From positions 2,232,001 through 2,296,000 of the forward strand of contig NZ_CP015378.1 of NCBI RefSeq assembly GCF_001629705.1: 64,000 nucleotides of DNA, read 5' to 3'. This document shows, piece after piece, positions 1 to 8,642 of this stretch. How positions within the stretch are numbered: position 1 is the first letter of the stretch; each line of letters opens with the position of its first letter. The stretch is from Fictibacillus phosphorivorans. GTDB taxonomy: Bacteria > Bacillota > Bacilli > Bacillales > Fictibacillaceae. The notes beneath the pieces were generated by a model. The model did not search any database and was not told where the DNA came from. It was given only the letters and a program-made list of their open reading frames with translations. Both the position numbers and the translations under genes were made by a program.

Positions 1-25
1 AAACTTTGATTAGGAGGTAATCACT

Positions 26-625
26 TTGACTGTGGATTTTTATCAAGCACTAAAAGAAAGACGTTCGTACTATGGGATCTCAAAAGACGTTGGAGTGTCT
101 GAAGAAAAAGTAAAGGAAGTAGTTGAATTTGCAGTAAAACACACTCCTTCTGCTTTTAACTCACAAACGGCTCGCGTTGTCGTTTTGACGGGAGACGCTC
201 ATGATAAACTCTGGGATATTACTACGGAAACGTTAAAGAAAATCGTTGCTGAAGAGAATTTTGAAGGAACCCGGCAAAAGTTGGAGTCCTTTCAAGCTGG
301 GTTTGGGACGGTGTTATTTTTTGAAGATGAAGCAGGGGTTCGATCTCTTCAAGAACAGTTCCCATTATATGCTGATAACTTTCCAGTTTGGTCTCAACAA
401 TCATCAGGAATGCATCAGTTAGTCGTTTGGGCAGGACTCGAAGCTGAAGGCTTAGGAGCATCTCTACAACACTATAATCCTCTAATCGATGAAGAAGTTA
501 AGAACGAATGGAACATCCCCTCTAATTGGAAGTTAATCGCACAAATGCCATTTGGGAAACCGACTTCACAACCAGGAGAAAAAGAGTTTAAACCGATTGA
601 AGATCGTGTGAAATACTTTAAATAA
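26..625 (+). CDS. Nitroreductase-family flavoprotein (Frm2-like)
   Basis: A 199-residue protein of the FMN-dependent nitroreductase fold. The N-terminal RRS segment after YQALKE, the HTPSAFNSQ segment (about residues 40-48, FMN/substrate side) and the late GLGASLQHYNP stretch are typical of the small Frm2-like branch. These are cytoplasmic NAD(P)H-dependent reductases of quinones or nitro compounds; the substrate cannot be told from sequence. The start is TTG at 26, eight bases after a strong AGGAGG. It stands alone, ending in a clear terminator. The family call is firm, the physiological role is not. Confidence 0.85.
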   Translation: MTVDFYQALKERRSYYGISKDVGVSEEKVKEVVEFAVKHTPSAFNSQTARVVVLTGDAHDKLWDITTETLKKIVAEENFEGTRQKLESFQAGFGTVLFFEDEAGVRSLQEQFPLYADNFPVWSQQSSGMHQLVVWAGLEAEGLGASLQHYNPLIDEEVKNEWNIPSNWKLIAQMPFGKPTSQPGEKEFKPIEDRVKYFK

Positions 626-632
626 AACCGGA

Positions 633-664
633 AAAGTCTAAAGTTATATCTTTAGACTTTTTTT
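633..664 (+). terminator. Rho-independent terminator of the nitroreductase gene
   Basis: Perfect 11-bp stem AAAGTCTAAAG / CTTTAGACTTT with a 6-nt loop, followed by a run of T, 8 bases after the stop codon. Confidence 0.9.
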
Positions 665-765
665 ATCGTTTTTTAAACAACTGGTAATTTTCTATGAATA
701 GACTCAACCAAACATACTCTTTAAGCTCTTTATATACATGGGTTTTAAATTAACAACAATATATA

Positions 766-806
766 AAGAAATGACGAAGAGTCCCAGGCAACCACCCAGG
801 ACTCTT
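766..806 (-). terminator. Probable terminator of the DUF1349 gene
   Basis: Inverted repeat AAGAGTCC / GGACTCTT (777-784 and 799-806) just beyond the minus-strand stop at 829. On the minus strand it is followed by a T-rich but interrupted tract. Confidence 0.6.
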
Positions 807-828
807 ATAAAGACTTTGGTTTGTTTTA

Positions 829-1416
829 CTATTTATGCTCTTGCCATAAACACTCCGATATTTTCAGCTCTGAAAATTCAGCTGTAAAGCTAGAGTGTTC
901 AGGGCTACACGCGTAGATCCCAACGTTTACAGCATGATCTGCAGAGAACAGATGAAAGATTCGCATTTGCTTATAGTGAATACCGTCATAGGAACACTCG
1001 ATGCAAAAATCACTTTCACGTCGGCTTAATCTGTAATACATGTGTTTTTGTTTTGCAGGAATATCAGTGGTTGCCCAATCCGAATACCCGTTGTTTGTAA
1101 CAACACTACCAAGACGTTGAAAGTCTTCATTCTCATATTCAATAGAAGCTTTGAACCAGTTATCACTTGATTGATAGATTATGACGCCACATTGGTCAAA
1201 ACGTCTTTTAGAATTAAAGTCGGTGCGTACGGTGAATGTAAAGTACTTGTCTTCAACAGGTAAAAGTAACGCCGGAGCATTACCATTTTGAAAACCATAA
1301 TACGTTCGTTGCCATAAATCCGTATGCGGCTCTGTTGTAATGGATATATGGTTATCTCCAATATCAAACGTAGTAGGTTTTGATAACCATCTATTATTTT
1401 CTTCAATAAAATTCAT
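829..1416 (-). CDS. DUF1349 (concanavalin-like) protein
   Basis: A 195-residue protein without signal peptide or membrane segment. The central part (CGVIIYQSSDNWFKASIEYEN, then WATTDIP and YYRLSRRESDFCIECSYDG) is the pattern of DUF1349, a concanavalin-A-like beta-sandwich related to yeast Ree1. Members are cytosolic and often sit near sugar-metabolism genes; no reaction is established. The start ATG is preceded by GGAGGTACC, a good ribosome site. Monocistronic, with its own terminator. Confidence is high for the fold family and low for any function. Confidence 0.8.
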   Translation of the reverse strand: MNFIEENNRWLSKPTTFDIGDNHISITTEPHTDLWQRTYYGFQNGNAPALLLPVEDKYFTFTVRTDFNSKRRFDQCGVIIYQSSDNWFKASIEYENEDFQRLGSVVTNNGYSDWATTDIPAKQKHMYYRLSRRESDFCIECSYDGIHYKQMRIFHLFSADHAVNVGIYACSPEHSSFTAEFSELKISECLWQEHK

Positions 1417-1776
1417 TTGGTACCTCCATTATTCTCAGGTTTATTAAACGTTACAAATAAATAGAAAGATGAGTCATACAAACCTTTTCTAGCATAACCA
1501 AACTACCGATAATATAAGGTAGGTATAAGAAAATCATTAATACCAAGATAAACTCAAATTTTTTAGGGTTAAAAACAACAAGAAAATTGAGATATTTTTA
1601 AACATGTGTTTAATATTTCCAATCAGCCGACTTTACTTTAATGTCGTAACAATCTTCTGCCCTATTCTTGTCTCCAAGATTAAAAGGGCATGAGTAAGGT
1701 TTCCCCCTACTCATGCCCAAATCATGCGACAAAATTAGCCTGTCAGTCACTTTTCACTTCATTTCAATTAATAGCT
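1417..1776. other. Intergenic stretch with one terminator
   Basis: 360 bases without a plausible gene. It carries the upstream region of the DUF1349 gene and the terminator of the following minus-strand gene. I see no other signal. Confidence 0.6.
1686..1718 (-). terminator. Rho-independent terminator of serine hydrolase gene
   Basis: 11-bp arms GGGCATGAGTA (1686-1696) and TACTCATGCCC (1708-1718); on the minus strand a TTTTAAT tract follows, about 60 bases past the stop. Confidence 0.85.
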
Positions 1777-2817
1777 CTATTTTTTCACCGCTATTTTGTT
1801 TGTTACTTCTTCTTCGATCACTTTCATAATATCGAACGCACCATCTGACTTATTTGAACAGATGACCACATTAATAGATACATCCGGATAGTGTGCGGAA
1901 TGGAAGCTGACACCTGGATCATAGCCCATTACATGATATTTAAAGATGTTGTTCTCTATGTTTTTCTTTATCCAAATACCATAACCATAAAAACTCGTTT
2001 CATTGACTTGTGTATATGGTGTTAAAAGCTGTCTTGTGTTTCTTTCGTTTAAGAGTTGGTAACCCATTAATGCTCGCCAGAACTTGGACATATCATAAGC
2101 GGTCACAAATGCACCACCATCTGCTCCCCCTTTTACAGGTAATGAATATATATTTGTTTTCCATGTTCCATCAGAGTTTTCAATATATCCTGTTGCAGTA
2201 TTTGCAGGTAGTGAATCAAATGAAAAGTAACCTGAATCCGTCATATCAGCTTTATCGAATATGTTTTTTTGAACATAATCTGAGAAATCAAGCCCACTTG
2301 CCTTTTCTACAATCAACCCCAGTAGAATAAAACCAGCGTTGTTATAAGAAAACGAAGCTCCTACTTGATTTTTCATAGGTTGATCTTGAAACAAGGGTAG
2401 AAAGTCTTCTAACCTTCTTATGTGATACATGGGGTTTTCAACCCACAGTTCTTCAAAATCATCCATAAATTCCTCATCAAAATAATCAGGTATGCCTGAA
2501 GTATGTGTGAGTAAATGATGGACAGTCACTTCTGAACTAATATGTTTAAAAGGAATGTCTAGACAATCTATTAACTTCTTATCGAATGAGATCATCCCTT
2601 TTTCTACAAGTTGATAGATTGCAACGGCCGTAAACAGTTTACATCCAGATGCTATTCCAAAACGCGTATCGATCTTATTTTCTATTTGGTCAGAGCGATT
2701 AGCAAAATTCCATGCACTTTCAAATATACCTTTTCCGTTCTCTTCAACATACACAACACCTGAAAAATCAATTTGATCGATTACATCTTTTATCTTCTCT
2801 TCTAAAATCACGTTCAT
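1777..2817 (-). CDS. Serine beta-lactamase-family hydrolase (class C/PBP-like)
   Basis: Cytoplasmic-looking serine hydrolase of the beta-lactamase (PF00144) family. Visible motifs are SxxK as SGCK (nucleophile Ser, about residue 58 from the chosen start), YxN as YNN near residue 162, and the HHLLTHTSGIPDY signature. No signal peptide. An upstream in-frame extension reaches 2883, but a clean AGGAGG lies 7 bases before the ATG of MNVILEE at 2817, so that start is preferred (346 aa). Such proteins are usually esterases or D-aminopeptidases; a resistance beta-lactamase role is not implied. Confidence 0.85.
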   Translation of the reverse strand: MNVILEEKIKDVIDQIDFSGVVYVEENGKGIFESAWNFANRSDQIENKIDTRFGIASGCKLFTAVAIYQLVEKGMISFDKKLIDCLDIPFKHISSEVTVHHLLTHTSGIPDYFDEEFMDDFEELWVENPMYHIRRLEDFLPLFQDQPMKNQVGASFSYNNAGFILLGLIVEKASGLDFSDYVQKNIFDKADMTDSGYFSFDSLPANTATGYIENSDGTWKTNIYSLPVKGGADGGAFVTAYDMSKFWRALMGYQLLNERNTRQLLTPYTQVNETSFYGYGIWIKKNIENNIFKYHVMGYDPGVSFHSAHYPDVSINVVICSNKSDGAFDIMKVIEEEVTNKIAVKK

Positions 2818-3155
2818 AGCCATTCCTCCTGAATTTTTTACTATATCGGTATTTCTGATAAAATTAGGAATGCGCCTGAACAACTAGACTACATCCCTAT
2901 TATTTTGAAATTATCATTGTAAAAACCGCCTTTTATAAACTTAGTTAGGTTACAAATATGTAAACCACAATCTAAAATATACCATATTTTTCCTTATAAT
3001 ATCGTGTTCTTCGTTAAAATTCTTACTAATTAACCCACTGATAGTAGATTAGATTAGTTAGACATTCACGTTTAACCACTTTGGCTCCCTTTAAGAGTTA
3101 TTTGTCAATAAGATGAAATAGTAAACGGCTGGCGTAATAGCAATCTTCCAGATAC

Positions 3156-4610
3156 CTATTTTTTGAAAAAAGATTTCATATTTTTGTTCATTATCGAACG
3201 GATTTTATATTCTTGATAAAAGATAAACAATGAAACCAAAATGCAGATAGTAATAAAGCAACGGGTCAGTATGGCTATGTCAGACCCATACATGGTGATC
3301 GTTCTCCATGGTGTGTTAAAAACAGATTCCAGTGTTGGTATTATTGATAAACCAACAACTAAATAGATACAACCAATTAGTCTATGTCTTAATGTAATTG
3401 TCTTTTGTTTCATCAAGTGGAACAACAGAACGAGAGAAAAAAAGAGAGTAATAATAACGAAGAATAATGTGATCCATTGTAATTTATGATCAGCTGAGAT
3501 GATTTTTGGAGCGCTATTTTTTTCAATGATGCTTCTGATGCCTTCTTTGATATAAGTTGTGTGCATCACATCTGATACATTATTCTTATTGGTCAGTAAA
3601 ATAAAACCATACTGTTTACTTGGATGAATGAACAACTCAGCTCGTGAGTCCGGAGTTTCCCCGCCATGAAAAAGATACGAATCATCTTCTTTTGTAGATA
3701 TTCTCCAACCCAACCCATAATAAAATACTTCCTTTCTATGGATTTGAGGGGAAGTATATTCGGTAAAATACTTCTGACCTAGAAAGTTTTGTTTGCCAAG
3801 AATGAATGATATGAACTGAATCATATCAGAAGAAGTTGAAGCAATATAACCGTATGGTGAACCACTATCATCAAAGTGGTTAGAACTTTTTATAGGTTTT
3901 CCAAACCATGCTTGATAACCTGGTTCATAACCTAATTTTATTGCTTTTTTAAAATCAGATACTGAATGGTCCATACGTAACTCCGTAAAAATTTCGTTCT
4001 CCATGTACTGAGCATACGAAGTTTTACTAACCTCTTCGATAACCCTTCCTAATAAGAGATAGTTTGCTGCGCTGTATTGATGCATTCTTCCCGGATCTTT
4101 ATTAAGTTTAACTCCATTCAGCATCTCTGTTGCTTTTTTAATCGCATCTTTCCCTCTTAGTTTTTGATCTGCGACTTTTAAGCCCTCATAAGAGGAGATG
4201 CCACTTGTATGGGATAACAAGTGTCTAATGGTTATCTCGTTCTTAGCATTCCCCTTATCATAATGAAACGAGGGTAGGTACGAATGGATAGAAGTATCTA
4301 AATCTATCTTTCCTTCTTCAACCAGTTTCATAATTGCTAAGCTCGTGATTGGCTTACTGATTGAACCGATGGTAAAGAGTGTGTTATTTGTAATTTCCTT
4401 TCCATTACTTTGTTTTCCCCAGTTCTCTTGAAAAATTACTTTCTCTCCTTGGACAATCGCCAAGGAAGCACCGGGAATCTGATATTCTTCTAATGATTCC
4501 TTCATAAATTGTTCGATTTGCCCTTTAAGTTCACTTTCCTGAGCTATAGTTGTTGATGAAAAGAGTACCAACATTATACAAACCCCTAGTAATGAGATTG
4601 TCTTTTTCAT
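3156..4610 (-). CDS. Exported penicillin-binding/beta-lactamase-like protein with C-terminal membrane segments
   Basis: A 484-residue exported serine hydrolase. N-terminal signal peptide (MKKTISLLG...STTIA), then the PF00144 domain with SISK (nucleophile Ser), YSAANY and a late HGGETPDSRAEL box, then about three hydrophobic helices and a basic tail. This layout matches the PbpE/YbbE-like membrane-anchored group, thought to act on peptidoglycan peptides or secondary substrates. Start chosen at MKK, 7 bases after AGAGGTG; an in-frame ATG five codons upstream overlaps the tetR stop. It follows the TetR gene by 4 bases, so the two form one operon. Confidence 0.85.
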   Translation of the reverse strand: MKKTISLLGVCIMLVLFSSTTIAQESELKGQIEQFMKESLEEYQIPGASLAIVQGEKVIFQENWGKQSNGKEITNNTLFTIGSISKPITSLAIMKLVEEGKIDLDTSIHSYLPSFHYDKGNAKNEITIRHLLSHTSGISSYEGLKVADQKLRGKDAIKKATEMLNGVKLNKDPGRMHQYSAANYLLLGRVIEEVSKTSYAQYMENEIFTELRMDHSVSDFKKAIKLGYEPGYQAWFGKPIKSSNHFDDSGSPYGYIASTSSDMIQFISFILGKQNFLGQKYFTEYTSPQIHRKEVFYYGLGWRISTKEDDSYLFHGGETPDSRAELFIHPSKQYGFILLTNKNNVSDVMHTTYIKEGIRSIIEKNSAPKIISADHKLQWITLFFVIITLFFSLVLLFHLMKQKTITLRHRLIGCIYLVVGLSIIPTLESVFNTPWRTITMYGSDIAILTRCFITICILVSLFIFYQEYKIRSIMNKNMKSFFKK

Positions 4611-4614
4611 CGGT

Positions 4615-5175
4615 TCACCTCTCATCGGAAGTAGAGAGATGATTTGTTATTAATCTTTCCAACAGAATATAGGAACGATCAATATCAAAATCTTTATCTA
4701 TGATTTTTTGAAGGGCTAATCCGTCGAAGCAAGCTATCAGAAGGCTAGCCATTTCATCTGCCTCCTCTATCCCGATCTCCCTCAAAGGATTTGATAAACT
4801 TTTTCTTCCCATATTCAAGATGTCGATTACTTCTCTTTCAATCTCTTTATTCTTAAGTCCAAGGGAGTAAATCTCATATCGAAAGCGGTACCAATCCGGA
4901 TCTTTCTCAGATCTACTTTTAATCTCTTGTAGTACCTCTTGAAAGAGAATATTACGTTTTGTTCTGTCGTCATACTGTTTATGATATTTTTCTTGTAGAG
5001 TGTGCTGTACCGAAAGAAGAAGTTCTTCTTTATTCTTAAAATAATAATGAATCAACCCTGGAGTAATGTTTGCCTCCGATGCAATATCTTTAATTGAAGC
5101 GTTCTCATATCCTTTTTGAGCAAATACTTTATAAGCAGATTTAATTATTTGTTTTCGTTTATCTTCCTTTACCAT
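4615..5175 (-). CDS. TetR-family transcriptional regulator
   Basis: 186 residues. The N-terminal 60 residues form the TetR helix-turn-helix (KRKQIIKSAYKVFAQKGYENASIKDIA, then NITPGLIHYYFKNKEELL); the rest is a helical ligand/dimer domain. It is the first gene of an operon with the exported beta-lactamase-like protein. A palindrome sits 18-37 bases upstream of the start, so autoregulation is the simple reading. The ligand is unknown. Confidence 0.9.
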   Translation of the reverse strand: MVKEDKRKQIIKSAYKVFAQKGYENASIKDIASEANITPGLIHYYFKNKEELLLSVQHTLQEKYHKQYDDRTKRNILFQEVLQEIKSRSEKDPDWYRFRYEIYSLGLKNKEIEREVIDILNMGRKSLSNPLREIGIEEADEMASLLIACFDGLALQKIIDKDFDIDRSYILLERLITNHLSTSDER

Positions 5176-5192
5176 AAAGGACCTCCCAAACT

Positions 5193-5212
5193 ATTTGGTC
5201 AACCAACCAAAT
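5193..5212. promoter_or_regulatory. Probable TetR operator
   Basis: Perfect inverted repeat ATTTGGT (5193-5199), 6-base spacer CAACCA, ACCAAAT (5206-5212). An overlapping shorter palindrome TTGGTCAACCAA (5195-5206) is also present. It lies just upstream of the TetR start, the usual place for a self-operator. Confidence 0.7.
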
Positions 5213-5261
5213 TGTAATACATTTCCTATTTAGGGTCAATTCTTTTTTACTCACTAGCAGT

Positions 5262-5480
5262 TTATATGATGACCATGACAGCTCTCTTAAGGTAGCTGCA
5301 AAAAAATCATTTACAGAGTGAAAGAGAAACGTTTTTTCTTTCTGATCAGTCTGTCGTGCTGCCGCCATAAATTGCTTTGAACCATAAAGAAACAAATCTT
5401 GCTGAAACAATATGGATGACTTTTTATATATCGACATTATTATCAATATCGACATACACAATAACATATATGTTAATGTT
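5262..5480. repeat. Decayed duplicate segment, copy A (matches 8405-8590)
   Basis: Close, gapped match to 8405-8590: shared words include TTTCTGATCAGTCTGTCGTGC, ATTGCTTTGAAC and a trailing TATATATC-GACAT block with an ACATATATGT palindrome at 5464-5473. The left edge (TAGCTGCAAAA) also resembles the spo0M 3' region at 8742. No intact gene is present. Confidence 0.7.
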
Positions 5481-5527
5481 AATATCTTTTTTGTTTACGA
5501 ACTACTAATAGAAAGGATATAAAATCA

Positions 5528-5629
5528 TTAAAAAACATAGTCCGCAATATCTGTTTTTCTTTAAATGAGTAAAAATGTTTTAATTCTTCTCGATATCTCA
5601 CTCTGGTTATGACAGATCTCTATCGGTAG
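5528..5629 (-). pseudogene. Remnant of spo0M 3' end
   Basis: Minus-strand translation gives EICHNQSEISRRIKTFL, a break, then RKTDIADYVF and a stop. This matches the C-terminus of the intact Spo0M at 8643 (EISHDQREISERIKTFL...KKTDLADYVY). The coding frame is broken after ten or so codons, and the remnant runs straight into a truncated secreted-peptide ORF. Confidence 0.75.
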
Positions 5630-5746
5630 CTACAGGTCATTATCAAGTGTTTGGGTCGATGCTACACTTGCTGCTTGGGTGTTATGACCACCTAAAAGCA
5701 AAGTGATACCCAAAGTTAAAGCACTTAGACTTTTTTTATTAAACAA
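5630..5746 (-). CDS. Truncated secreted peptide (signal peptide plus stub), 38 aa
   Basis: TTG start at 5746 with GAGGAGG seven bases upstream. The product begins MFNKKSLSALTLGITLLL and shows a full signal peptide with likely cleavage after TQA, leaving only about 14 residues before a TAG. The stop lies at the junction with the spo0M remnant, so this looks like the 5' stub of a secreted-protein gene cut by rearrangement. Its ribosome site and leader are intact, so it may still be expressed. No parent gene is present here. Confidence 0.5.
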   Translation of the reverse strand: MFNKKSLSALTLGITLLLGGHNTQAASVASTQTLDNDL

Positions 5747-5895
5747 TTGAATTCCTCCTCTGTAATAATTTGTAAAAACATACATTTTTACCGTATGTTT
5801 CAAATTATTTCTTTTTTCTTTATCTTTCTACATAGTGAAACTTTATCTGTTCATTTACGTCTAACGTATACCAAAAAAGAAGGGGATTGTTTTCG

Positions 5896-6424
5896 TTGAA
5901 TGTTGTCAAGTTTAAATCGCCTAATACACAGTTAAGCAATGAAGAAAGATTAATTAGCCTTATGGAACAATACGGGGCCTCTTTAAATAAATTAGCTTTT
6001 ACTTATTTAAAAGACTGGGCAAGATCAGAGGATGTTGTTCAAGAAGTATTCATGAGTTGTTATAAAAACCTAGATGATTTTAGAGAAGAATCAGCCTATC
6101 GAACATGGTTATATCGAATCACAGTTAATAAATGTATTGATATCATACGAAAAAAGAATTTATTAGATTATTTTTCCGTCAAAGAATTAAAAGAATATCT
6201 TATAAAGAAAGATAACAGTGCAGAAAATGAAATGCTAAAAAAGAATGATGAGTATGACCTGGCTAAGCATGTAATGTCCCTTCCCCTAAAATATCGAGAG
6301 GTCATGGTTTGATCTTTCTATAAACGAAATATCCTTAATAACTAATATTAACGTACAGACTATTAAAACAAGACTTAAACGAGCAAAAGAGCAGTTGAAA
6401 AAAAGTTATGAAAGGGGTAATTAA
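5896..6424 (+). pseudogene. ECF sigma factor, frameshifted before region 4
   Basis: The first frame gives sigma region 2 (LISLMEQYGASLNKLAFTYL, DVVQEVFMSCYKNLDDFRE, YRTWLYRITVNKCID) and the start of region 4 (LPLKYREVMV), then stops at 6310. In another frame, directly after, one reads FDLSINEISLITNINV, then TIKTRLKRAKEQLKKSY to a stop at 6424: the missing region 4.2 helix-turn-helix. A small indel near 6300-6312 thus separates the domains. Start is probably TTG at 5896, 10 bases after GAAGGGG. The anti-sigma gene follows directly. Either a recent pseudogene or a base error. Confidence 0.85.
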
Positions 6425-6425
6425 A

Positions 6426-7391
6426 ATGGATAAGAAATTAAGTCGCTTGAAACGTGCACTTGATTCAACCTATTTTAAAAATAGTTCATTTAAGGAATCT
6501 CAAAAGTACTCTATTCTAAACAACATTAAGAATAATGAATTGGATAAAAAACCAAGTTTTATAATAAAAAAGGCTTTAAGTTTAGGTGTGATTTCTGCTT
6601 TAACGATTGGGATAGGCTTGTTCACTTTCGATAAAATGAACACTCAAGATGCTAAGGAACCTAATATGATTAATAGTGAAATTTCAACAAATGCAAATGC
6701 ACCGGTTGTTAAAAAACAAAATAAAGATCTTTCTAAAGAAGAGGTAAATTACCTCTTACTCAACAGCATGGATTATTTTGATACAGCAAAAGGAAACTTA
6801 GATTTTAAGTCCAAAAATCAAACGGAGACAAATATTGAGTACCAAGTAGATATGAATAAAACCAATCCTATTGGGTATGAGAAAAATGGAGATATAATTA
6901 AAATAGCTAAGAACGGCGAATACAAAACCATTAATGCTAAAACCGAAAATGTAATTAGAAACGCGGGGTATGAAAAATACGTTGAAGCAACGGATGAAGA
7001 AAAGAAGGTAGAAAACCGTTACTCAAAAGGTAATGATGGAAAAGAAATTTATAATATTAGAACCGATCATCCTATTGTTGGGATTGCTAAGGGATCTCTC
7101 TTCCCCCAAGAGATCACTACAAATCTTCTTCAAGATTATAATAATTGGACCATAGAAGATCAGAATACTGACTATTTAGGCCGAGACAGTATTATAATCA
7201 GCGGTTCTTTAGAGGAAGACAATGCGATTAAATTTAGCAGCAAGACATTTAAATTTTGGGTCGATAAAAAAACAGGTATCTTGCTTACTTATGAAATTTA
7301 TGATGCACAAGGAAATACGGTCGAATTCCTAAAAACAAAGGACATAATGATTAACGAGAAGCTTGATGATTCAATACTTAAATTAAATTAA
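6426..7391 (+). CDS. Membrane anti-sigma factor (partner of broken ECF sigma)
   Basis: 321 residues from the ATG at 6426 (AAGGGG upstream, start 1 base past the sigma stop). Short basic cytoplasmic N-terminus (about 50 residues), one transmembrane helix (GVISALTIGIGLFTF), then a long extracytoplasmic domain of about 240 residues with an outer-membrane-lipoprotein-carrier-like feel (late YLGRDSIIISGSL and FWVDKKTGILLTYEIYD). No zinc motif HxxxCxxC is visible. The position after an ECF sigma and the one-helix topology give the anti-sigma call. With its sigma frameshifted, it may be functionless now. Confidence 0.7.
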   Translation: MDKKLSRLKRALDSTYFKNSSFKESQKYSILNNIKNNELDKKPSFIIKKALSLGVISALTIGIGLFTFDKMNTQDAKEPNMINSEISTNANAPVVKKQNKDLSKEEVNYLLLNSMDYFDTAKGNLDFKSKNQTETNIEYQVDMNKTNPIGYEKNGDIIKIAKNGEYKTINAKTENVIRNAGYEKYVEATDEEKKVENRYSKGNDGKEIYNIRTDHPIVGIAKGSLFPQEITTNLLQDYNNWTIEDQNTDYLGRDSIIISGSLEEDNAIKFSSKTFKFWVDKKTGILLTYEIYDAQGNTVEFLKTKDIMINEKLDDSILKLN

Positions 7392-7403
7392 TAAAATCTA
7401 AAG

Positions 7404-7444
7404 AAGACAAACTCCTATCAATTTAGAAAGGGGTTTGTCTTTTT
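7404..7444 (+). terminator. Terminator of the sigma/anti-sigma operon
   Basis: Arms AAGACAAACTCC (7404-7415) and GGGGTTTGTCTT (7430-7441) followed by T; 12 bases after the anti-sigma stop. Confidence 0.85.
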
Positions 7445-7449
7445 AGCTC

Positions 7450-7588
7450 CTTTACGTTTGGAGTAAAGGAGTGCTTCCTGATAACCATCGCCTTTGTTGT
7501 TCAGCAATGAATGCTGACTAACCTCGTCACTTATATTTACTCCATAGCATTTCGCTTGAAATGCTGTTTTTTCTTCTATTTCTTATAA
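7450..7588 (-). pseudogene. Mrr-like restriction endonuclease fragment, copy 1
   Basis: Minus-strand translation in shifting frames gives TAFQAKCYG and later CGDGYQEALLYSKRK-like residues. These align with the second, clearer fragment at 9530-9760, whose ITNRYFTPNAKKLAKS is the conserved C-terminal box of Mrr-cat endonucleases. Too short and frame-broken to be functional. It lies directly downstream of the intact NUDIX gene, as the second copy does for the NUDIX remnant. Confidence 0.55.
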
Positions 7589-8086
7589 TCAGATCGTCAC
7601 CATGATCTTCTTAAGTTCTTTTAAAACAAAGTTTTCTCGGTGTATCCATACGTTTTCTTCACATTGATTTATCATGGTCTCGTTTTGTTGGATGGCCTCA
7701 TCAAGATCTACCCATTTAGGTGTATATTCTTGATCAAACTCATAATCGTCTAATTGTTGAGCAACTACCTCACCGGTCAATTCACAGAGATAGTAATGTG
7801 AAGTCGTTTGAAAGATTGCTTCTTTATCATAATCATCTCCATGTCTTTCAATGACAACGCCCATTTTTTCTCCAATTCTACTTAGATAGCCTGTCTCTTC
7901 TGCTACCTCGCGGATTAGACCTTCAGCATGACTTTCATGATGTTCGACTCCACCACCAGGAAATTTAAAGTCTCCAAGGTTTGAATGCACCATAAGAATT
8001 TGATTGTCTTCTATAATGATAGCCCTGACCGCTTCTCTGTGGTTTATCTTCATTTTGTTTTCATCAATAATTGAATGTCCAAACAA
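7589..8086 (-). CDS. NUDIX hydrolase
   Basis: About 165 residues with a full Nudix box (GGGVEHHESHAEGLIREVAEETGY, residues about 43-66; metal-binding REVAEE). Acts on a nucleoside diphosphate linked to another moiety; substrate not predictable. The start is uncertain. TTG at 8086 is the first usable codon, but in the decayed duplicate at 10.5 kb the equivalent reading frame starts four codons earlier at ATG, where this copy has ATT (8098) behind the same GGAGGG site. The start codon may therefore have mutated here. Confidence 0.85.
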   Translation of the reverse strand: MFGHSIIDENKMKINHREAVRAIIIEDNQILMVHSNLGDFKFPGGGVEHHESHAEGLIREVAEETGYLSRIGEKMGVVIERHGDDYDKEAIFQTTSHYYLCELTGEVVAQQLDDYEFDQEYTPKWVDLDEAIQQNETMINQCEENVWIHRENFVLKELKKIMVTI

Positions 8087-8281
8087 TTCATTAAAAATAA
8101 GAATCCCTCCATTCTAAGCTAATTATCTTCAATCACTACCCTTTATCTTGTTATCCCTTTAAAAGGAAAATTCTTATTAGAGAAATGCACCACGTTACTT
8201 TAAATACAGGATGCCACTATCAAACTTGAGTAACAGCCTTTTCTATACATTTATATTGTTTATTACCTTTAAATTTCTTTT

Positions 8282-8386
8282 CTATTGTGGGTTTCCGGTT
8301 CGTTCGGTATGGCGGTATCCGCAAATAGAACAGGAACCTATCGGTGTGTAGGTGAAGGATGAACCGTACAGACCGTGGTTATCGGT
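8282..8386 (-). pseudogene. C-terminal fragment with CxxC motif
   Basis: Minus-strand reading YTPIGSCSICGYRHTERTGN ends in TAG at 8282. The CSIC motif suggests a zinc-binding C-terminus. An in-frame stop lies 34 codons upstream, with no ribosome site or start. I do not recognise the parent protein. Confidence 0.35.
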
Positions 8387-8404
8387 CTATTTAATACCGA
8401 AGCG

Positions 8405-8590
8405 ACACGTTACAGAGTGACAGAAAAGCGTTTTTCCTTTCTGATCAGTCTGTCGTGCTGCCGCCCGAAATTGCTTTGAACTATTAAAAAACAAATTCTG
8501 TTGAAACAAAATGGCTTTCAAAGTATTATAACTTTATATATATCAGCATCATTATTAAAATCGACATATACAATGACATATGTGTTGATG
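8405..8590. repeat. Duplicate segment, copy B (matches 5262-5480)
   Basis: Shares long words with copy A, including CTTTCTGATCAGTCTGTCG and ATCGACATA, and ends in an ACATATGTGT palindrome variant (8576-8585). It sits 3' of the intact spo0M gene, whereas copy A sits next to a spo0M remnant, so the duplicated unit was spo0M 3' end plus this tail. Confidence 0.7.
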
Positions 8591-8642
8591 ACATTATCCT
8601 TTTATGTATGTTAGTCACAAAATAGAAAACACTATGAAACCA

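Larger units (their letters stand above)
8087..8642. other. Gene-poor stretch with remnants
   Basis: Contains a 34-residue zinc-knuckle-like fragment (8282-8386) and copy B of a duplicated segment (8405-8590). No intact gene. Base composition around 8281-8400 is visibly more GC-rich than the surroundings. Confidence 0.6.

Noticed and set aside
1777..4610. Two beta-lactamase-family genes as antibiotic resistance
   Set aside because: Their motifs are of the broad PF00144 esterase/peptidase group; the first has no signal peptide and the second a membrane tail. Nothing points to a drug-hydrolysing beta-lactamase.
5159..5467. 102-residue minus-strand ORF
   Set aside because: Spans a decayed duplicate, the TetR operator and the tetR start; no ribosome site and no recognisable domain.
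8183..8195. Single TGCACCAC iteron-like word
   Set aside because: One isolated copy without the GTTCCGCT partner motif; consistent with chance or with part of the NUDIX flank.
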